Below, in pieces: positions 7,211 through 15,382 of a stretch of DNA of 17,995 nucleotides (positions within the stretch are counted from its first letter, which is position 1; every line of letters starts with the position of its first letter). The notes beneath the pieces were generated by a model. That model had not been told where the DNA came from and searched no databases. It worked only from the letters and a program-made list of their open reading frames with translations. A program made the translations under genes and the position numbers. This DNA comes from B2-G16 sp964528085 (GTDB taxonomy: Bacteria; Bipolaricaulota; Bipolaricaulia; UBA7950; UBA9294). The stretch is from contig CAZGRE010000026.1 of the NCBI GenBank assembly GCA_964528085.1, forward strand, positions 1-17,995. Reading direction: 5' to 3'.

Positions 7211-7504
7211 GACCGAACCGACGATTGTCACCTCCGCCTGCCCGCGGACCATCAACCCGTCACCCCCGCATCTTGAAATGGCGACGCTGTCGAGGAGGAG
7301 CCGCAACTCTCCTTCCACCTGAATCGCTGGCCCATGCGGTTGGGTCAAAGTCAGGTTGGCGAACTGAACGTCGATTTCCACCGGGCTTTCGATCTGCGCG
7401 AGGGGATAAGGGGTAGGTTCCGCGAGGCGGACGACGACCGCTCCCGGAACAGCCCCGGGCGATGCGCTCGGGAATATCCCCTTCTTCGAGCGTTTAATAC
7501 CGTT
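7151..7504 (-). pseudogene. Chimeric remnant: beta-helix protein fragment fused to the tail of the Na/Pi cotransporter
   Basis: The minus-strand frame is open from 7504 to the TAG at 7151. Its first part reads like a piece of a right-handed parallel beta-helix protein: FANLTLTQ, then AIQVEGELRLLLDSVAIS, then GDGLMVRGQAEVTIVGSVI. This is the alternating hydrophobic pattern of repeat coils in secreted beta-helix and pectate-lyase-like proteins. The last 19 codons, HAVNIAADVLIIT and its flanks, are instead the C-terminus of the PhoU domain from the cotransporter gene, joined in frame near 7211. There is no signal peptide, no good start codon and far too few coils for a folded helix. It is most simply a recombination scar. 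The beta-helix assignment is by pattern only; the cotransporter tail is certain. Confidence 0.6.
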
Positions 7505-7547
7505 TTACATGTTTATTATGATATCATGACGCATCCGGATCGCGCTC

Positions 7548-7576
7548 TTGACTTACCACGTTAATAGGCGTATAGT
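7548..7576 (+). promoter_or_regulatory. Strong promoter of the giant secreted protein gene
   Basis: TTGACT (7548-7553) and TATAGT (7571-7576) are separated by exactly 17 bases, near the sigma-70 consensus, and lie in an AT-rich patch. Transcription would start near 7583, leaving a leader of about 130 bases before the GTG at 7717. The leader contains no hairpin or riboswitch that I can recognise. Confidence 0.65.
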
Positions 7577-7702
7577 GAAGTGTTTAAAGTATATAACTTC
7601 GCGGGTTTGTAACATTCGATGATCTTCCGAGACGCCGCCGAAGCTCTCCGGTTTGAAGAGACCTGCCAGAAACGAAGCGCACTCCGAAGAACCCGCGATC
7701 TT

Positions 7703-7708
7703 GGGAGG
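7703..7708 (+). promoter_or_regulatory. Ribosome binding site fixing the GTG start at 7717
   Basis: GGGAGG lies eight bases before GTG 7717. This start puts a basic then hydrophobic signal sequence at the N-terminus, which supports it over later in-frame starts. Confidence 0.6.
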
Positions 7709-7716
7709 CGATTCAG

Positions 7717-10700
7717 GTGCGGGCAAAGACCTTCGGTTTCTTACTCATAGCGCTCGTTTTCTTCTCGCTGGGTGTCCGATACGACTCGACGGGAGCGCAG
7801 TATGGTGGCGTACAACTCCAGTTCAACGGTCACCTGACCACGGCGGGAAGCTGTCAGAAGGTGGCGCAGAATCAGATCAGCTGCCAGGTGGCTGAGGGAA
7901 CGCAGGGGGAGCTGGCCCTCGTTGCCACGGTATTCCCGTCCAGCTACACCGTGACCATCCAGGCGGTATCCCTACCGCAGTGGGCCGGCTTTCAACCGGT
8001 TTCAGGTTACGGCCAGGCTCAGACTACCTGCTCGTTCCGGCCGCCAACGGGAACGGCCGGGCGGACCTTCGAGCTTCGGTTTCGGGCTAGCACGGCATAC
8101 GGCCTTTCCGTGGACTTAGTGGTCACGCTTCGGGTAGTGGCGGGTATCGGAAATGTGACTGATGAGTTCGGCAGGTTCTCCGTATCTGTAGGCGAACTCC
8201 CGAATACGTTCGTATCCGGAACCCTGACCCGTTGTAGCGACGGCACCCCGCTATCTAGAGTTCCTGTGACAGTCGCCCTCATTCCGGCGACGGGAGTCCT
8301 TCGCATCCGCACGCTCTCCGATGTGGGAAAGGTCGTCATCGATTTCACGGGATACGGGCAGGTGGAGGTGAGCGATTTCAGCCTGCTTTCGTCGATGGAC
8401 ATGTACGGCCAGGTGACGAGCACCATCGCCGTGGGGACGGTCTGCGTCGGAGGTACCTCCACCGTTACGTGGACCACGGACGATGCGGGAAAGTTCTCCG
8501 TGCCGCTTCCTGGAGTCCCAGGAGCCACCGTCACAGGTACGCTTACAGAGTGTGGGAAACGTCCGTTGCCGAATCAGACGTTCAGTCTCCGCCAAATGGA
8601 CGATGGCTTCCAGGTCAGTGTCCCGGGCTACTTGGACACTGTTGTCACGGAGTATACGTCGGTTACGTTCCCATTCGTCAATGTGACGGCCTACGATCTC
8701 GGGACCGTCTGCATGCGGCCAGCCGGCACGCCGGACCTGAGGTTCTGTACCAACCAAGTGAGCGTGGATATCGCACCCATCGACGGGAAATCCTGCAGGT
8801 GTCTTGGCACGGACTCTGCCCTCGTGGCTTCGTGTGAATCGCAGAAGTGCCGAATCATCCTATCGGACGGCGCTCAAGCGCCGGGGCTGTTTCAGATTGG
8901 GAACCCCGTTGATCCCGAGCGAAACCCCGGAGGGGTTCGGATTACGTCGCTGCCAGAGGTCGTGCTCAGGCTGCAGGGCACGCGCGATGGGGATATCAAG
9001 CTTCGAGTTGAGGAAGTCAAGGACCTGACCGAGGCGGAGCGGGAGAGATGGATTCAGCTGTGGAACGTATCTGGGAAGGCCACAGTCACCTTCGATCCTC
9101 GTGTCTTGCCCTCATTCGAGCTGATCATCGACCCGGAGAACAAAGTGACAGAGAGTGACGAAGAGAACAACGTGCAGTGTCAAGAGTGTTCTCCTTCTCA
9201 CTCCTTCAAAGCCAAGGGACGTTATGAGATATGGCCCAGCAGCGGGGTCCTGGAGCCGAGCCCTGCTGTGCCATCAGAGCGGTGGGTGGTGGGGAAGGAT
9301 AAGCCGCTCACGCTTGAGGCCAAGTGGCTCGAGAAGGATGACGGAGGGAGCGAAGAACGCCTAGATACGACCTATGGCTGTAATCGGGATAAGAAAGGCA
9401 TCCATACGGAGGTCCCCGTTCTTTGCCCGACGTGCACATGTTACGAGTGGGACTTAAACGGTGACGGCGAAGTGGACGCGACAGGTGAGAGAGTTGAGTA
9501 TACGTATCATGACAACGGTGTCTACACGATCACGCTCCGAGCCCACCTTGGGGGCGAGACCCTGGTCGATCAGCAAGTGGTGGAAGTTACGGATCGCCCC
9601 GTTGTTGTACTCCTCCCTCCTCGATATGGTGACGTCTTCATCCCGGGCATTTCGGTCGTCAACGAGTTCCGCGCCGAAGTGCACGAAAACGGCAACACGA
9701 TAGAGCGGGTGGACTTCACCTTGAACGGCCGCACGAAGAGTACTTTACCGGCGCAGCCGGCCGCCGCGTTTGACATGAAGACCCTCAACCCCTTCCCACA
9801 AACGAATCAGCTCGTCGTCACCGCTTACGGCCACGACTCGGAGAACAACCCTGTTTCTTCCGAGCCTAAGATGATGGTGATCCCCGCCGCTCCCATCCCC
9901 GGCTGGCTGGGTTGGATAGTCTCCCTGTCGGGATCGATCTCGGCCGATACCAGTGCTCCGCCGGTGGTCAAGTACGGCACATCATTCACCTTCCCCGAGC
10001 CGCCTCTCAAATCATCGTTTGAGGTGCCGAGCTACGTCCCTCTACTGAACGGAGAATACACGGTCAAGGCAAAGGCGGAGCTCGCGTTAATCGTGAGTTC
10101 TAAGGGGACAGCGCAGGTGGAGGCGAGCGGTGATGCGGCGTTCGAGAAGAAGGGTGGCGATTGGGCCTTCAGCATCGATGGGAAGATGTCCGTGGCGGGC
10201 ACTACGAACATCGGGCCGCCGATCCGACTCACAGATGGTAGCTTCTCCGCTTCGATCAAGGGCCGAGTCGCCAAGGACTTCGATGTCAGCGATGCCTTTC
10301 CGGCTGTGAAAGCCGCGACAGAGATCCCGTTGATCGGACGAGGGATCAAGTACCTAGCTGAACGAGCGAAGATCGGTCTCGGTCTCTCCGCCAGCGTTTC
10401 GGGGGAAGCCTCCTTCACTTCAGTCGACCAAGGGAGCGGCTCATGTCTCGAAGGGTTCGACTGTCAGGGGGAGTTGTCCCTCGGTGGCGGGATCTCGGCA
10501 AGCCTGACCCTCGACCTTTCGATCGTCAGCGCCTCAGCGTACGGGAACGCGAACTTGACTGCACGGTTCACCGCTCCTGGCGAAGACATCGGTTTCCTGA
10601 ACTTCGAGTCGCTCAACCTGAGCGGAAGTTTCGGGCTCAAGCTCACGGCCGACCTTTGGCTGGTTGAGGTGGAGAAGGACTTCTCGATCCCGTTTAGCGT

Positions 10701-12066
10701 TCAGATCGCATCACCGGAAGAGGGCTTCTCCGAGCCTGCGGAGACTGAGTGGGCGATCGTTGAGCGTCCCTATGCGAGTCCTGGTTATGCCACTTACCGT
10801 GGAGAGCTGAGTGAAGACGAGGAACTGGCAACGCGCCAACTCCTCCTCGTGAGCAACGCTTTCCCCCTTGCTCATCCAGCCCTGGCTACAAGCGCCACCG
10901 GCAGGTGGCTCCTCTGGACGACTGACGACCTGGAAAAGCCGTTTCCGCGCGGGCGCGAGATCGTGGCATCAATCGGCCCTCAGATCGACCGGATGGGTCC
11001 GCCGCGATTCGTAACTGACAACGATCTCCCCGACTCCCGGCCCGTTATCGGGCTGACAGGCAACGGCGGAGTAGTCGCGGTATGGGTGCAGCACACATCG
11101 CCACCCGCTGAGCTCACTTCGCTCGATGACCTGACATCAGAGATCCTCAAGGGGCTCGAGGTCGTTTATTCCGTCTACGACGCAGATAGCGGGCAATGGG
11201 AGACGATCGAACGCCTGTCCACCAACGATGTCATCGATCACTCGCCCCGGCTCGTCTACGGGAGGCGGGGTATTACCGGCGTCGCTTGGGTGCGCAACTT
11301 AGGTGGCGAGGTCTTCCCTCCTCCAGATGGCTCATCCCCCGACGCGCTGTACTACGCTCATTGGAATGGAACCTCGTTCGAGCCGGCCCACCTACTGACG
11401 CCCGAACTTGGAGGGACGCAATGGGCGATTGCCGAGCGAGAGGGGTTACTCGTTCTTGTGTGGGTCAGAGATATCGACGGTGACTGGGCTACTGCCGGAG
11501 ACAACGAGCTGTTTGCAGCAACATGGCGTGATGGATCGTGGAGCGCTACCGAGCGATTAACTGAGAACGACGTCGACGACGTTCGTCCGATGTTGGTGTC
11601 AGGTCCTTCTGGCGGAATCACACTCATCTGGATTCGCAACGATGGGGGCGAATCGGGTGAGGGGAGCACGCTCATGGGCCGAGCGTTCGATGGACGGACG
11701 TGGACTTCAGAGAGCGAACTCTTCCAGGCTCCCCAGCTGATCAGTTCCGTGGTCGCCCAGAACGAATCCGGAAAGACGGCCGTTGTCTGGGAGGGGTTCA
11801 GCGATGTGGGGCCGGATCTCTTCGCTACCGTCTTTGATCTTCGGACGGGAGTGCACACGGATCCCCGTCAGTTGACCGCGGATCGCGCTTCAGAGGATCA
11901 GATCGCTGCCGGATTCGCCGGAGACACGCTCACCGTCGCCTTCGTCCGCGAGCGTTTTCGGGAGAGCAGCACGGGATCTATTGAGCGCGATGGCGAAACG
12001 TTCAACATAGAACGTCTTGAACCAGAGGGGCATGATCTCGTGGTGCTGGAGGTCGGTATGCCGTAG
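7717..12066 (+). CDS. Giant secreted multidomain protein (Ig-like, CARDB-like, PKD and propeller-like repeats)
   Basis: A 1449-residue exported protein, likely an extracellular or cell-surface adhesin or scaffold; no enzyme active site is recognised. Residues 1-27 form a signal peptide (MRAK, then FGFLLIALVFFSLG, with a possible cut after STGA). An Ig-like region follows. Two related modules begin with GTLTRC and GTLTEC, near residues 167 and 273, each followed by a GTVC strand. A cysteine-rich patch follows, and the CARDB-like signature LIIDPENKVTESDEENN lies near 469-485. A PKD domain with WDLNGDGEVD and YTYHDNGVYTITL spans about 575-630, and another Ig-like domain about 630-730. A long beta-rich region follows. 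The C-terminus has six spaced strands of the form AVWVQ, VAWVR, LVWVR, LIWIR, AVVWE and VAFVR, from about 1117 to 1405 and 50-70 residues apart, as in a beta-propeller. There is no transmembrane anchor or sorting motif at the end. It is transcribed alone from a strong promoter. Confidence 0.8.
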   Translation: MRAKTFGFLLIALVFFSLGVRYDSTGAQYGGVQLQFNGHLTTAGSCQKVAQNQISCQVAEGTQGELALVATVFPSSYTVTIQAVSLPQWAGFQPVSGYGQAQTTCSFRPPTGTAGRTFELRFRASTAYGLSVDLVVTLRVVAGIGNVTDEFGRFSVSVGELPNTFVSGTLTRCSDGTPLSRVPVTVALIPATGVLRIRTLSDVGKVVIDFTGYGQVEVSDFSLLSSMDMYGQVTSTIAVGTVCVGGTSTVTWTTDDAGKFSVPLPGVPGATVTGTLTECGKRPLPNQTFSLRQMDDGFQVSVPGYLDTVVTEYTSVTFPFVNVTAYDLGTVCMRPAGTPDLRFCTNQVSVDIAPIDGKSCRCLGTDSALVASCESQKCRIILSDGAQAPGLFQIGNPVDPERNPGGVRITSLPEVVLRLQGTRDGDIKLRVEEVKDLTEAERERWIQLWNVSGKATVTFDPRVLPSFELIIDPENKVTESDEENNVQCQECSPSHSFKAKGRYEIWPSSGVLEPSPAVPSERWVVGKDKPLTLEAKWLEKDDGGSEERLDTTYGCNRDKKGIHTEVPVLCPTCTCYEWDLNGDGEVDATGERVEYTYHDNGVYTITLRAHLGGETLVDQQVVEVTDRPVVVLLPPRYGDVFIPGISVVNEFRAEVHENGNTIERVDFTLNGRTKSTLPAQPAAAFDMKTLNPFPQTNQLVVTAYGHDSENNPVSSEPKMMVIPAAPIPGWLGWIVSLSGSISADTSAPPVVKYGTSFTFPEPPLKSSFEVPSYVPLLNGEYTVKAKAELALIVSSKGTAQVEASGDAAFEKKGGDWAFSIDGKMSVAGTTNIGPPIRLTDGSFSASIKGRVAKDFDVSDAFPAVKAATEIPLIGRGIKYLAERAKIGLGLSASVSGEASFTSVDQGSGSCLEGFDCQGELSLGGGISASLTLDLSIVSASAYGNANLTARFTAPGEDIGFLNFESLNLSGSFGLKLTADLWLVEVEKDFSIPFSVQIASPEEGFSEPAETEWAIVERPYASPGYATYRGELSEDEELATRQLLLVSNAFPLAHPALATSATGRWLLWTTDDLEKPFPRGREIVASIGPQIDRMGPPRFVTDNDLPDSRPVIGLTGNGGVVAVWVQHTSPPAELTSLDDLTSEILKGLEVVYSVYDADSGQWETIERLSTNDVIDHSPRLVYGRRGITGVAWVRNLGGEVFPPPDGSSPDALYYAHWNGTSFEPAHLLTPELGGTQWAIAEREGLLVLVWVRDIDGDWATAGDNELFAATWRDGSWSATERLTENDVDDVRPMLVSGPSGGITLIWIRNDGGESGEGSTLMGRAFDGRTWTSESELFQAPQLISSVVAQNESGKTAVVWEGFSDVGPDLFATVFDLRTGVHTDPRQLTADRASEDQIAAGFAGDTLTVAFVRERFRESSTGSIERDGETFNIERLEPEGHDLVVLEVGMP

Positions 12067-12100
12067 CTGCGGGGGGAAGGGAGTGAACGAATGGAGCGGT

Positions 12101-12167
12101 GGCGATCCTACGCGCCTCCGGTGATGATGAGCACGTCGTCGGCGATGTTCACCGCGTGATCGCCGAT
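12101..12167. repeat. Direct repeat: native copy at the Na/Pi cotransporter 3' end
   Basis: Native partner of the 67-base repeat at 7144-7210 (64/67 identical, same orientation). The pair brackets 7211-12100, which holds the beta-helix fragment, the strong promoter and the whole giant secreted protein gene. Confidence 0.9.
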
Positions 12168-13724
12168 CCGCTCGAGGTTGCGGAGGACCTCGACGAACAG
12201 GATCCCGGCGGCCGGGTCGCACGTCCCCCGCTCGAGCCGCTCGATGTGGTTCTCCTTGTACTGGATCTCGAGGCGGTCGACCTCCTTCTCCAGTTCCAGC
12301 GCCTCCTCGGCCGACGCGTGGTCCTCGCTCTCGAGCGCGCGCAGGGAGAGGCGGTAGAGACCGACGGCCTTGTCGAACATGTCGGAGAGGTCCCGTCTCG
12401 CCTCCTGGGAGAAGGTGAAGCCCTCCCTCACAGCGACTTCGGCCCGTTCGGCGATGTTCACTGCGTGATCCCCCACCCGCTCGATGTCGCCGGTCACATG
12501 CTCCAGCACGTGCAGCCGCTTCGCATCGAGCGGTGAGAGCTCGCCGGCATCGATCCGGTCGAGGAAGTTCCCGATCGTGCGATCGAGGGCGTCGACCGCT
12601 TCCTCGGTCTCGAGGACGGTCCTCACCTCTCTACCCTCTCCGCTCAGGAGGGCCGCGCGGCAGGAGCGAAGCATCGCGCTCGTCAGCTCTCCCATACGGA
12701 ACAGCTCCTTCCGTGCCCGCTCCAACGCGATCGCCGGCGCGTTCAGGAATTCATCGCCGAGGAACCGCGGCGCGGCATCGACGGTCGTCTCTCTCCCCGG
12801 GACGACACGCTTCGTCAGCCAGACCAGCCCGGCCACCAGCGGCAGCAAGATGAGCGTCACCGTGACGTTGAAGAACGTGTGCGCGTTCGCGATCTGACGG
12901 GTGAGGCTCGTGGCCGTCGTCGCCACCAGTCGGGAGTAGGGAAGGACGAACGGGAGGAAGGCGGCGACCCCGAGGACGTTCACCAGCACCTGGGCGACCG
13001 CCAGCCGCCGCGAGGAGAGGGAGGAGCCGATCGAGGCGATCATCGCGGTGATCGTCGTGCCGATGTTCGCTCCGAGGATGAGGGCGATCGCTGCAGGCAG
13101 GGTGATGATCCCCGCGCTTCCCATGGCGATCACCATCGCTGTCATCGCCGAGGAGCTCTGGATGACCGCCGTCACCCCCGCCCCGACGAGGACACCCAAT
13201 ACGACGTTCGAGCCGCAGGAACGGAGGAGGTGAAGGACGGTTGGGGCTTCGGAAAGCCCCCGCAGCCCGCTCGAGATCACATCCATCCCCAAAAAGAGGA
13301 TCCCAAACCCGAGGATGATCCGGCCGAGGTCCCCTCCCTTCTTCCCGCGGAAGACTTCCGCCAGGATGAACCCGATCGCGATCACAGGAAGGTAGTAGTG
13401 GCCGATCTTGAACGCGATCAGCTGGGCGGTGAGCGTCGTCCCGATCTCCGAGCCGAGCATCACCCCGATCCCCTGGCTGAGCGTCAGTGCCCCGGCGTTG
13501 ATCAAGCCGATCAGAAGGACCATCGTCATGCTGCTCGATTGCAGGATCCCCGAGGTCAGCGCACCCACGATAGCACCACGGTAGGCCTTGCCGGTGAGCC
13601 GCTCCAGGAGTTCGCGCATCCGCTCACCGACGGCCCGTTTGAGCGCGTCGCTGAGGGTGCGTAGTCCGTAAAGGAAGAGGGCAAGTCCTCCAGCAGCGGA
13701 GAAAACCACTGTGAGGGTGTCCAT
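12108..13724 (-). CDS. Na+/phosphate cotransporter family protein with C-terminal PhoU domain
   Basis: A 538-residue inner-membrane protein of the NptA/YjbB type, which moves phosphate with sodium and often acts in phosphate export or homeostasis. The membrane half contains the duplicated family signature: GILQSSS near residue 62 and AVIQSSSAMTAM near residue 189, each followed by a glycine-rich helix and GTT (EIGTTL, NIGTTI). From about residue 318 the protein is soluble and helical with two PhoU-like halves, marked by RVGDHAVNIAE and RIGDHAVNIAD, the metal-binding face of PhoU. The start at 13724 is chosen because AAGGAGA lies seven bases before this ATG and the protein begins directly with the first helix; a longer frame to 13892 is low-complexity and unlikely. 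It converges on the giant protein gene, with 41 bases between the stops. No other phosphate genes are adjacent. Confidence 0.92.
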   Translation of the reverse strand: MDTLTVVFSAAGGLALFLYGLRTLSDALKRAVGERMRELLERLTGKAYRGAIVGALTSGILQSSSMTMVLLIGLINAGALTLSQGIGVMLGSEIGTTLTAQLIAFKIGHYYLPVIAIGFILAEVFRGKKGGDLGRIILGFGILFLGMDVISSGLRGLSEAPTVLHLLRSCGSNVVLGVLVGAGVTAVIQSSSAMTAMVIAMGSAGIITLPAAIALILGANIGTTITAMIASIGSSLSSRRLAVAQVLVNVLGVAAFLPFVLPYSRLVATTATSLTRQIANAHTFFNVTVTLILLPLVAGLVWLTKRVVPGRETTVDAAPRFLGDEFLNAPAIALERARKELFRMGELTSAMLRSCRAALLSGEGREVRTVLETEEAVDALDRTIGNFLDRIDAGELSPLDAKRLHVLEHVTGDIERVGDHAVNIAERAEVAVREGFTFSQEARRDLSDMFDKAVGLYRLSLRALESEDHASAEEALELEKEVDRLEIQYKENHIERLERGTCDPAAGILFVEVLRNLERIGDHAVNIADDVLIITGGA

Positions 13725-13766
13725 ATGCCGCTCTCCTTCACAAGCGATGACTAAAGATCGACGTGA

Positions 13767-13795
13767 AGTATGTACTCGAACCGCTGGATTAGCAA
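13767..13795 (-). promoter_or_regulatory. Candidate promoter of the Na/Pi cotransporter gene
   Basis: On the minus strand TTGCTA (13795-13790) and CATACT (13772-13767) are 17 bases apart. They lie in the 172-base divergent region between the cotransporter and the methyltransferase. I see no obvious Pho box, so phosphate control is not supported by sequence. Confidence 0.4.
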
Positions 13796-13896
13796 GGCTA
13801 CCAGCATGAAGTCGCTTCGCCGATCGCGTATTCTCCTTGTCGGTTTTGCGGTGATGCAAAGCTGGCGTCCTACGCGAAGGGCGGGAGGGCAAGAAC

Positions 13897-14607
13897 GTGT
13901 TTTCGAAGACCGCTCGATACTACGACAAGCTGTATGCCGGAAAGGATTATGCGGGCGAGGTTCAACGCTTGATCTCCCTTCTGGGCGTGGAGCCTGAGAA
14001 GAAGCGGTTGACGCTGCTGGACGTTGCCTGCGGAACCGGCCTTCACATCGAGCATCTACGCGAGCATTTTTATGTTGAAGGCTTGGATATCTGCCCCGAA
14101 CTGCTCAAGGTGGCCCGAGAACGCAATCCCGATACGCCCTTCCACCTCGGTGACATGATAGAATTCGATCTGGGCAAACGATTCGACGTCGTCACGTGCC
14201 TCTTCAGCTCCATCGGCTATGTCAAGACCCTCGACAAGCTGCGGTCCGCCGTGCGGAGCATGGCCGCCCACCTGAAGCCAGGGGGTGTGCTTGTTATAGA
14301 GCCCTGGTTCACCCCGGCGGACTGGCGTCCGAACACCGTGCATGCGATATACATCGATGAGTCCGAATTGAAGATCGCCAGGATAAACACGAGCCTTGTG
14401 GAAGGCAAAGTGTCCGTGTTGGACATGCACTATCTCATCGGGACTCCTGAGGGGACGGAGCACGTTCTTGAGCGCCACGAGCTCGGTCTGTTCGAAGCCG
14501 AGGAGACGCCCTCGGCCATGGAGGAAGCAGGGCTAGTGGTTGAATATGACCCCGATGGTCTCACAGGGAGAGGCCTATACATCGGCGAGCAGAAAGGGCC
14601 TGCTTAA
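13897..14607 (+). CDS. Class I SAM-dependent methyltransferase
   Basis: A 236-residue soluble methyltransferase. It begins with FSKTARYYDKLYAGKDY, an N-terminal cap seen in small-molecule and amino-sugar N-methyltransferases of the TylM1/DesVI type. It then has the SAM-binding motif LLDVACGTGLH (D42 to G48), the ribose-contacting acid in GLDIC near D58, motif II FDVVTCLFSSIGYV, and the post-II strand LKPGGVLVIEPW. The C-terminal part supplies a substrate cover and ends in GRGLYIGEQK. The GTG start is supported by GGGAGG at 13883-13888, eight bases upstream. It is divergent from the cotransporter and followed directly by an acetyltransferase remnant, so it may once have been part of a small modification gene group. 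The substrate cannot be told from sequence; N-methylation is only suggested by family resemblance. Confidence 0.85.
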   Translation: MFSKTARYYDKLYAGKDYAGEVQRLISLLGVEPEKKRLTLLDVACGTGLHIEHLREHFYVEGLDICPELLKVARERNPDTPFHLGDMIEFDLGKRFDVVTCLFSSIGYVKTLDKLRSAVRSMAAHLKPGGVLVIEPWFTPADWRPNTVHAIYIDESELKIARINTSLVEGKVSVLDMHYLIGTPEGTEHVLERHELGLFEAEETPSAMEEAGLVVEYDPDGLTGRGLYIGEQKGPA

Positions 14608-14867
14608 CAAGCCGGAGGCAGCTCCGGTCGCACCGATCAGCGGCTTCTGTACCGCATATACCGGCGAACAAGCGCGTTGGGAACTGGTTGCAGCCGATGT
14701 GGGGGTGCGCGTACACGCATCCATGGTTTGACGCGGAGTCAGCCTCCCGGATCGGGATATGGAAAGACATGGGGAGGATCGTGGGCGTGGCCCAGTACGA
14801 GTTGCGCCTCGGTGAAGCGTTCTTTCAGGTACACCCGTCCTACGAGCACCTGAAAAGAGGTCGCTGA
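14608..14867 (+). pseudogene. Truncated and frameshifted GNAT N-acetyltransferase remnant
   Basis: Between two intact genes lies a degraded acetyltransferase. One frame reads QRLLYRIYR up to about 14665. A different frame then continues PANKRVGNWLQP, AYTHPWFD, RIGIWKDMGRIVGVAQYE and LRLGEAFFQVHPSYEHLK, ending with RGR and a TGA at 14865. The last part is the central GNAT sheet, with a strand pair (GRIVGVAQYE, then GEAFFQVHP) that normally leads to the acetyl-CoA loop and a long C-terminal half. That half is absent, the N-terminus is missing and a frameshift separates the two readable pieces. A short frame starting at ATG 14697 could make 56 residues but would lack the cofactor site. The family call rests on remembered sequence pattern. 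Confidence 0.55.
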
Positions 14868-14920
14868 TCAGTATACTCGTTCTCGCCCCCCTCATTGTCA
14901 GGGAGGCTGAGGAGACGCAA

Positions 14921-15328
14921 ATGATAGCGTACATCGTCGTCAGCATTGTTAGCGGAGTGCTTTTTGGCGTCTTGGACGGGGCGATAAACGCCAATCCTCT
15001 GGCGAGGAGGCTCTACGATGTGTACTCGCCGATCGCGAGGAGTTCCGTGAACGTCCCAGCCGGGATCGTCATCGACCTCATCTACGGGTTCGTCATGGCG
15101 GGGATATTCTTGCTCCTATACGCGAGCCTCCCCGGCGGAACAGGGATCGTGAAGGGGATAAGCTACGCCGCTCTGGTGTGGTTCTTCCGGGTTGTGATGT
15201 ATTCCGCCTCCCAATGGATGATGTTCGCCGTGCCGGTAAAGACTCTGATCTATACCGTCGTGGCCGGCTTGGGTGAGATGCTCATCCTCGGGCTGCTCTA
15301 CGGGATTGCGCTGCGCCCCGTTATGTAG
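14921..15328 (+). CDS. Small integral membrane protein, about four transmembrane helices
   Basis: A 135-residue hydrophobic protein of unknown function. Four membrane spans are visible: IAYIVVSIVSGVLFGVLDGA (2-21), VIDLIYGFVMAGIFLLLYAS (about 50-69), a third over GISYAALVWFFRVVMYSA (about 79-96), and LIYTVVAGLGEMLILGLLYGI (about 109-129). The loop after the first helix, PLARRLYDVYSPIARSSVNV, is positively charged and would face the cytoplasm. The start is supported by GAGGAG at 14909-14914 six bases before the ATG. It stands alone between the acetyltransferase remnant and a convergent HAD gene. An AGTATACTCG string at 14870-14879 upstream contains a TATACT that could be a -10 element, with no clear -35. 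I do not recognise a family. Confidence 0.75.
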   Translation: MIAYIVVSIVSGVLFGVLDGAINANPLARRLYDVYSPIARSSVNVPAGIVIDLIYGFVMAGIFLLLYASLPGGTGIVKGISYAALVWFFRVVMYSASQWMMFAVPVKTLIYTVVAGLGEMLILGLLYGIALRPVM

Positions 15329-15382
15329 AAGAGCCGAGGCGGAGCTGGGGGCGGCAGGAGGTCGCGCCAGAGTGTGGTTGAG

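Noticed and set aside
12879..13664. Long plus-strand open frame of 261 codons opposite the cotransporter
   Set aside because: Highly charged, repetitive Asp/Arg/Glu composition typical of the antisense frame of a GC-rich membrane protein gene. It has no supporting ribosome site.
13725..13892. N-terminal extension of the Na/Pi cotransporter to 13892
   Set aside because: The extra residues are low-complexity and unlike the family, and a strong ribosome site precedes the ATG at 13724 where the first membrane helix begins.
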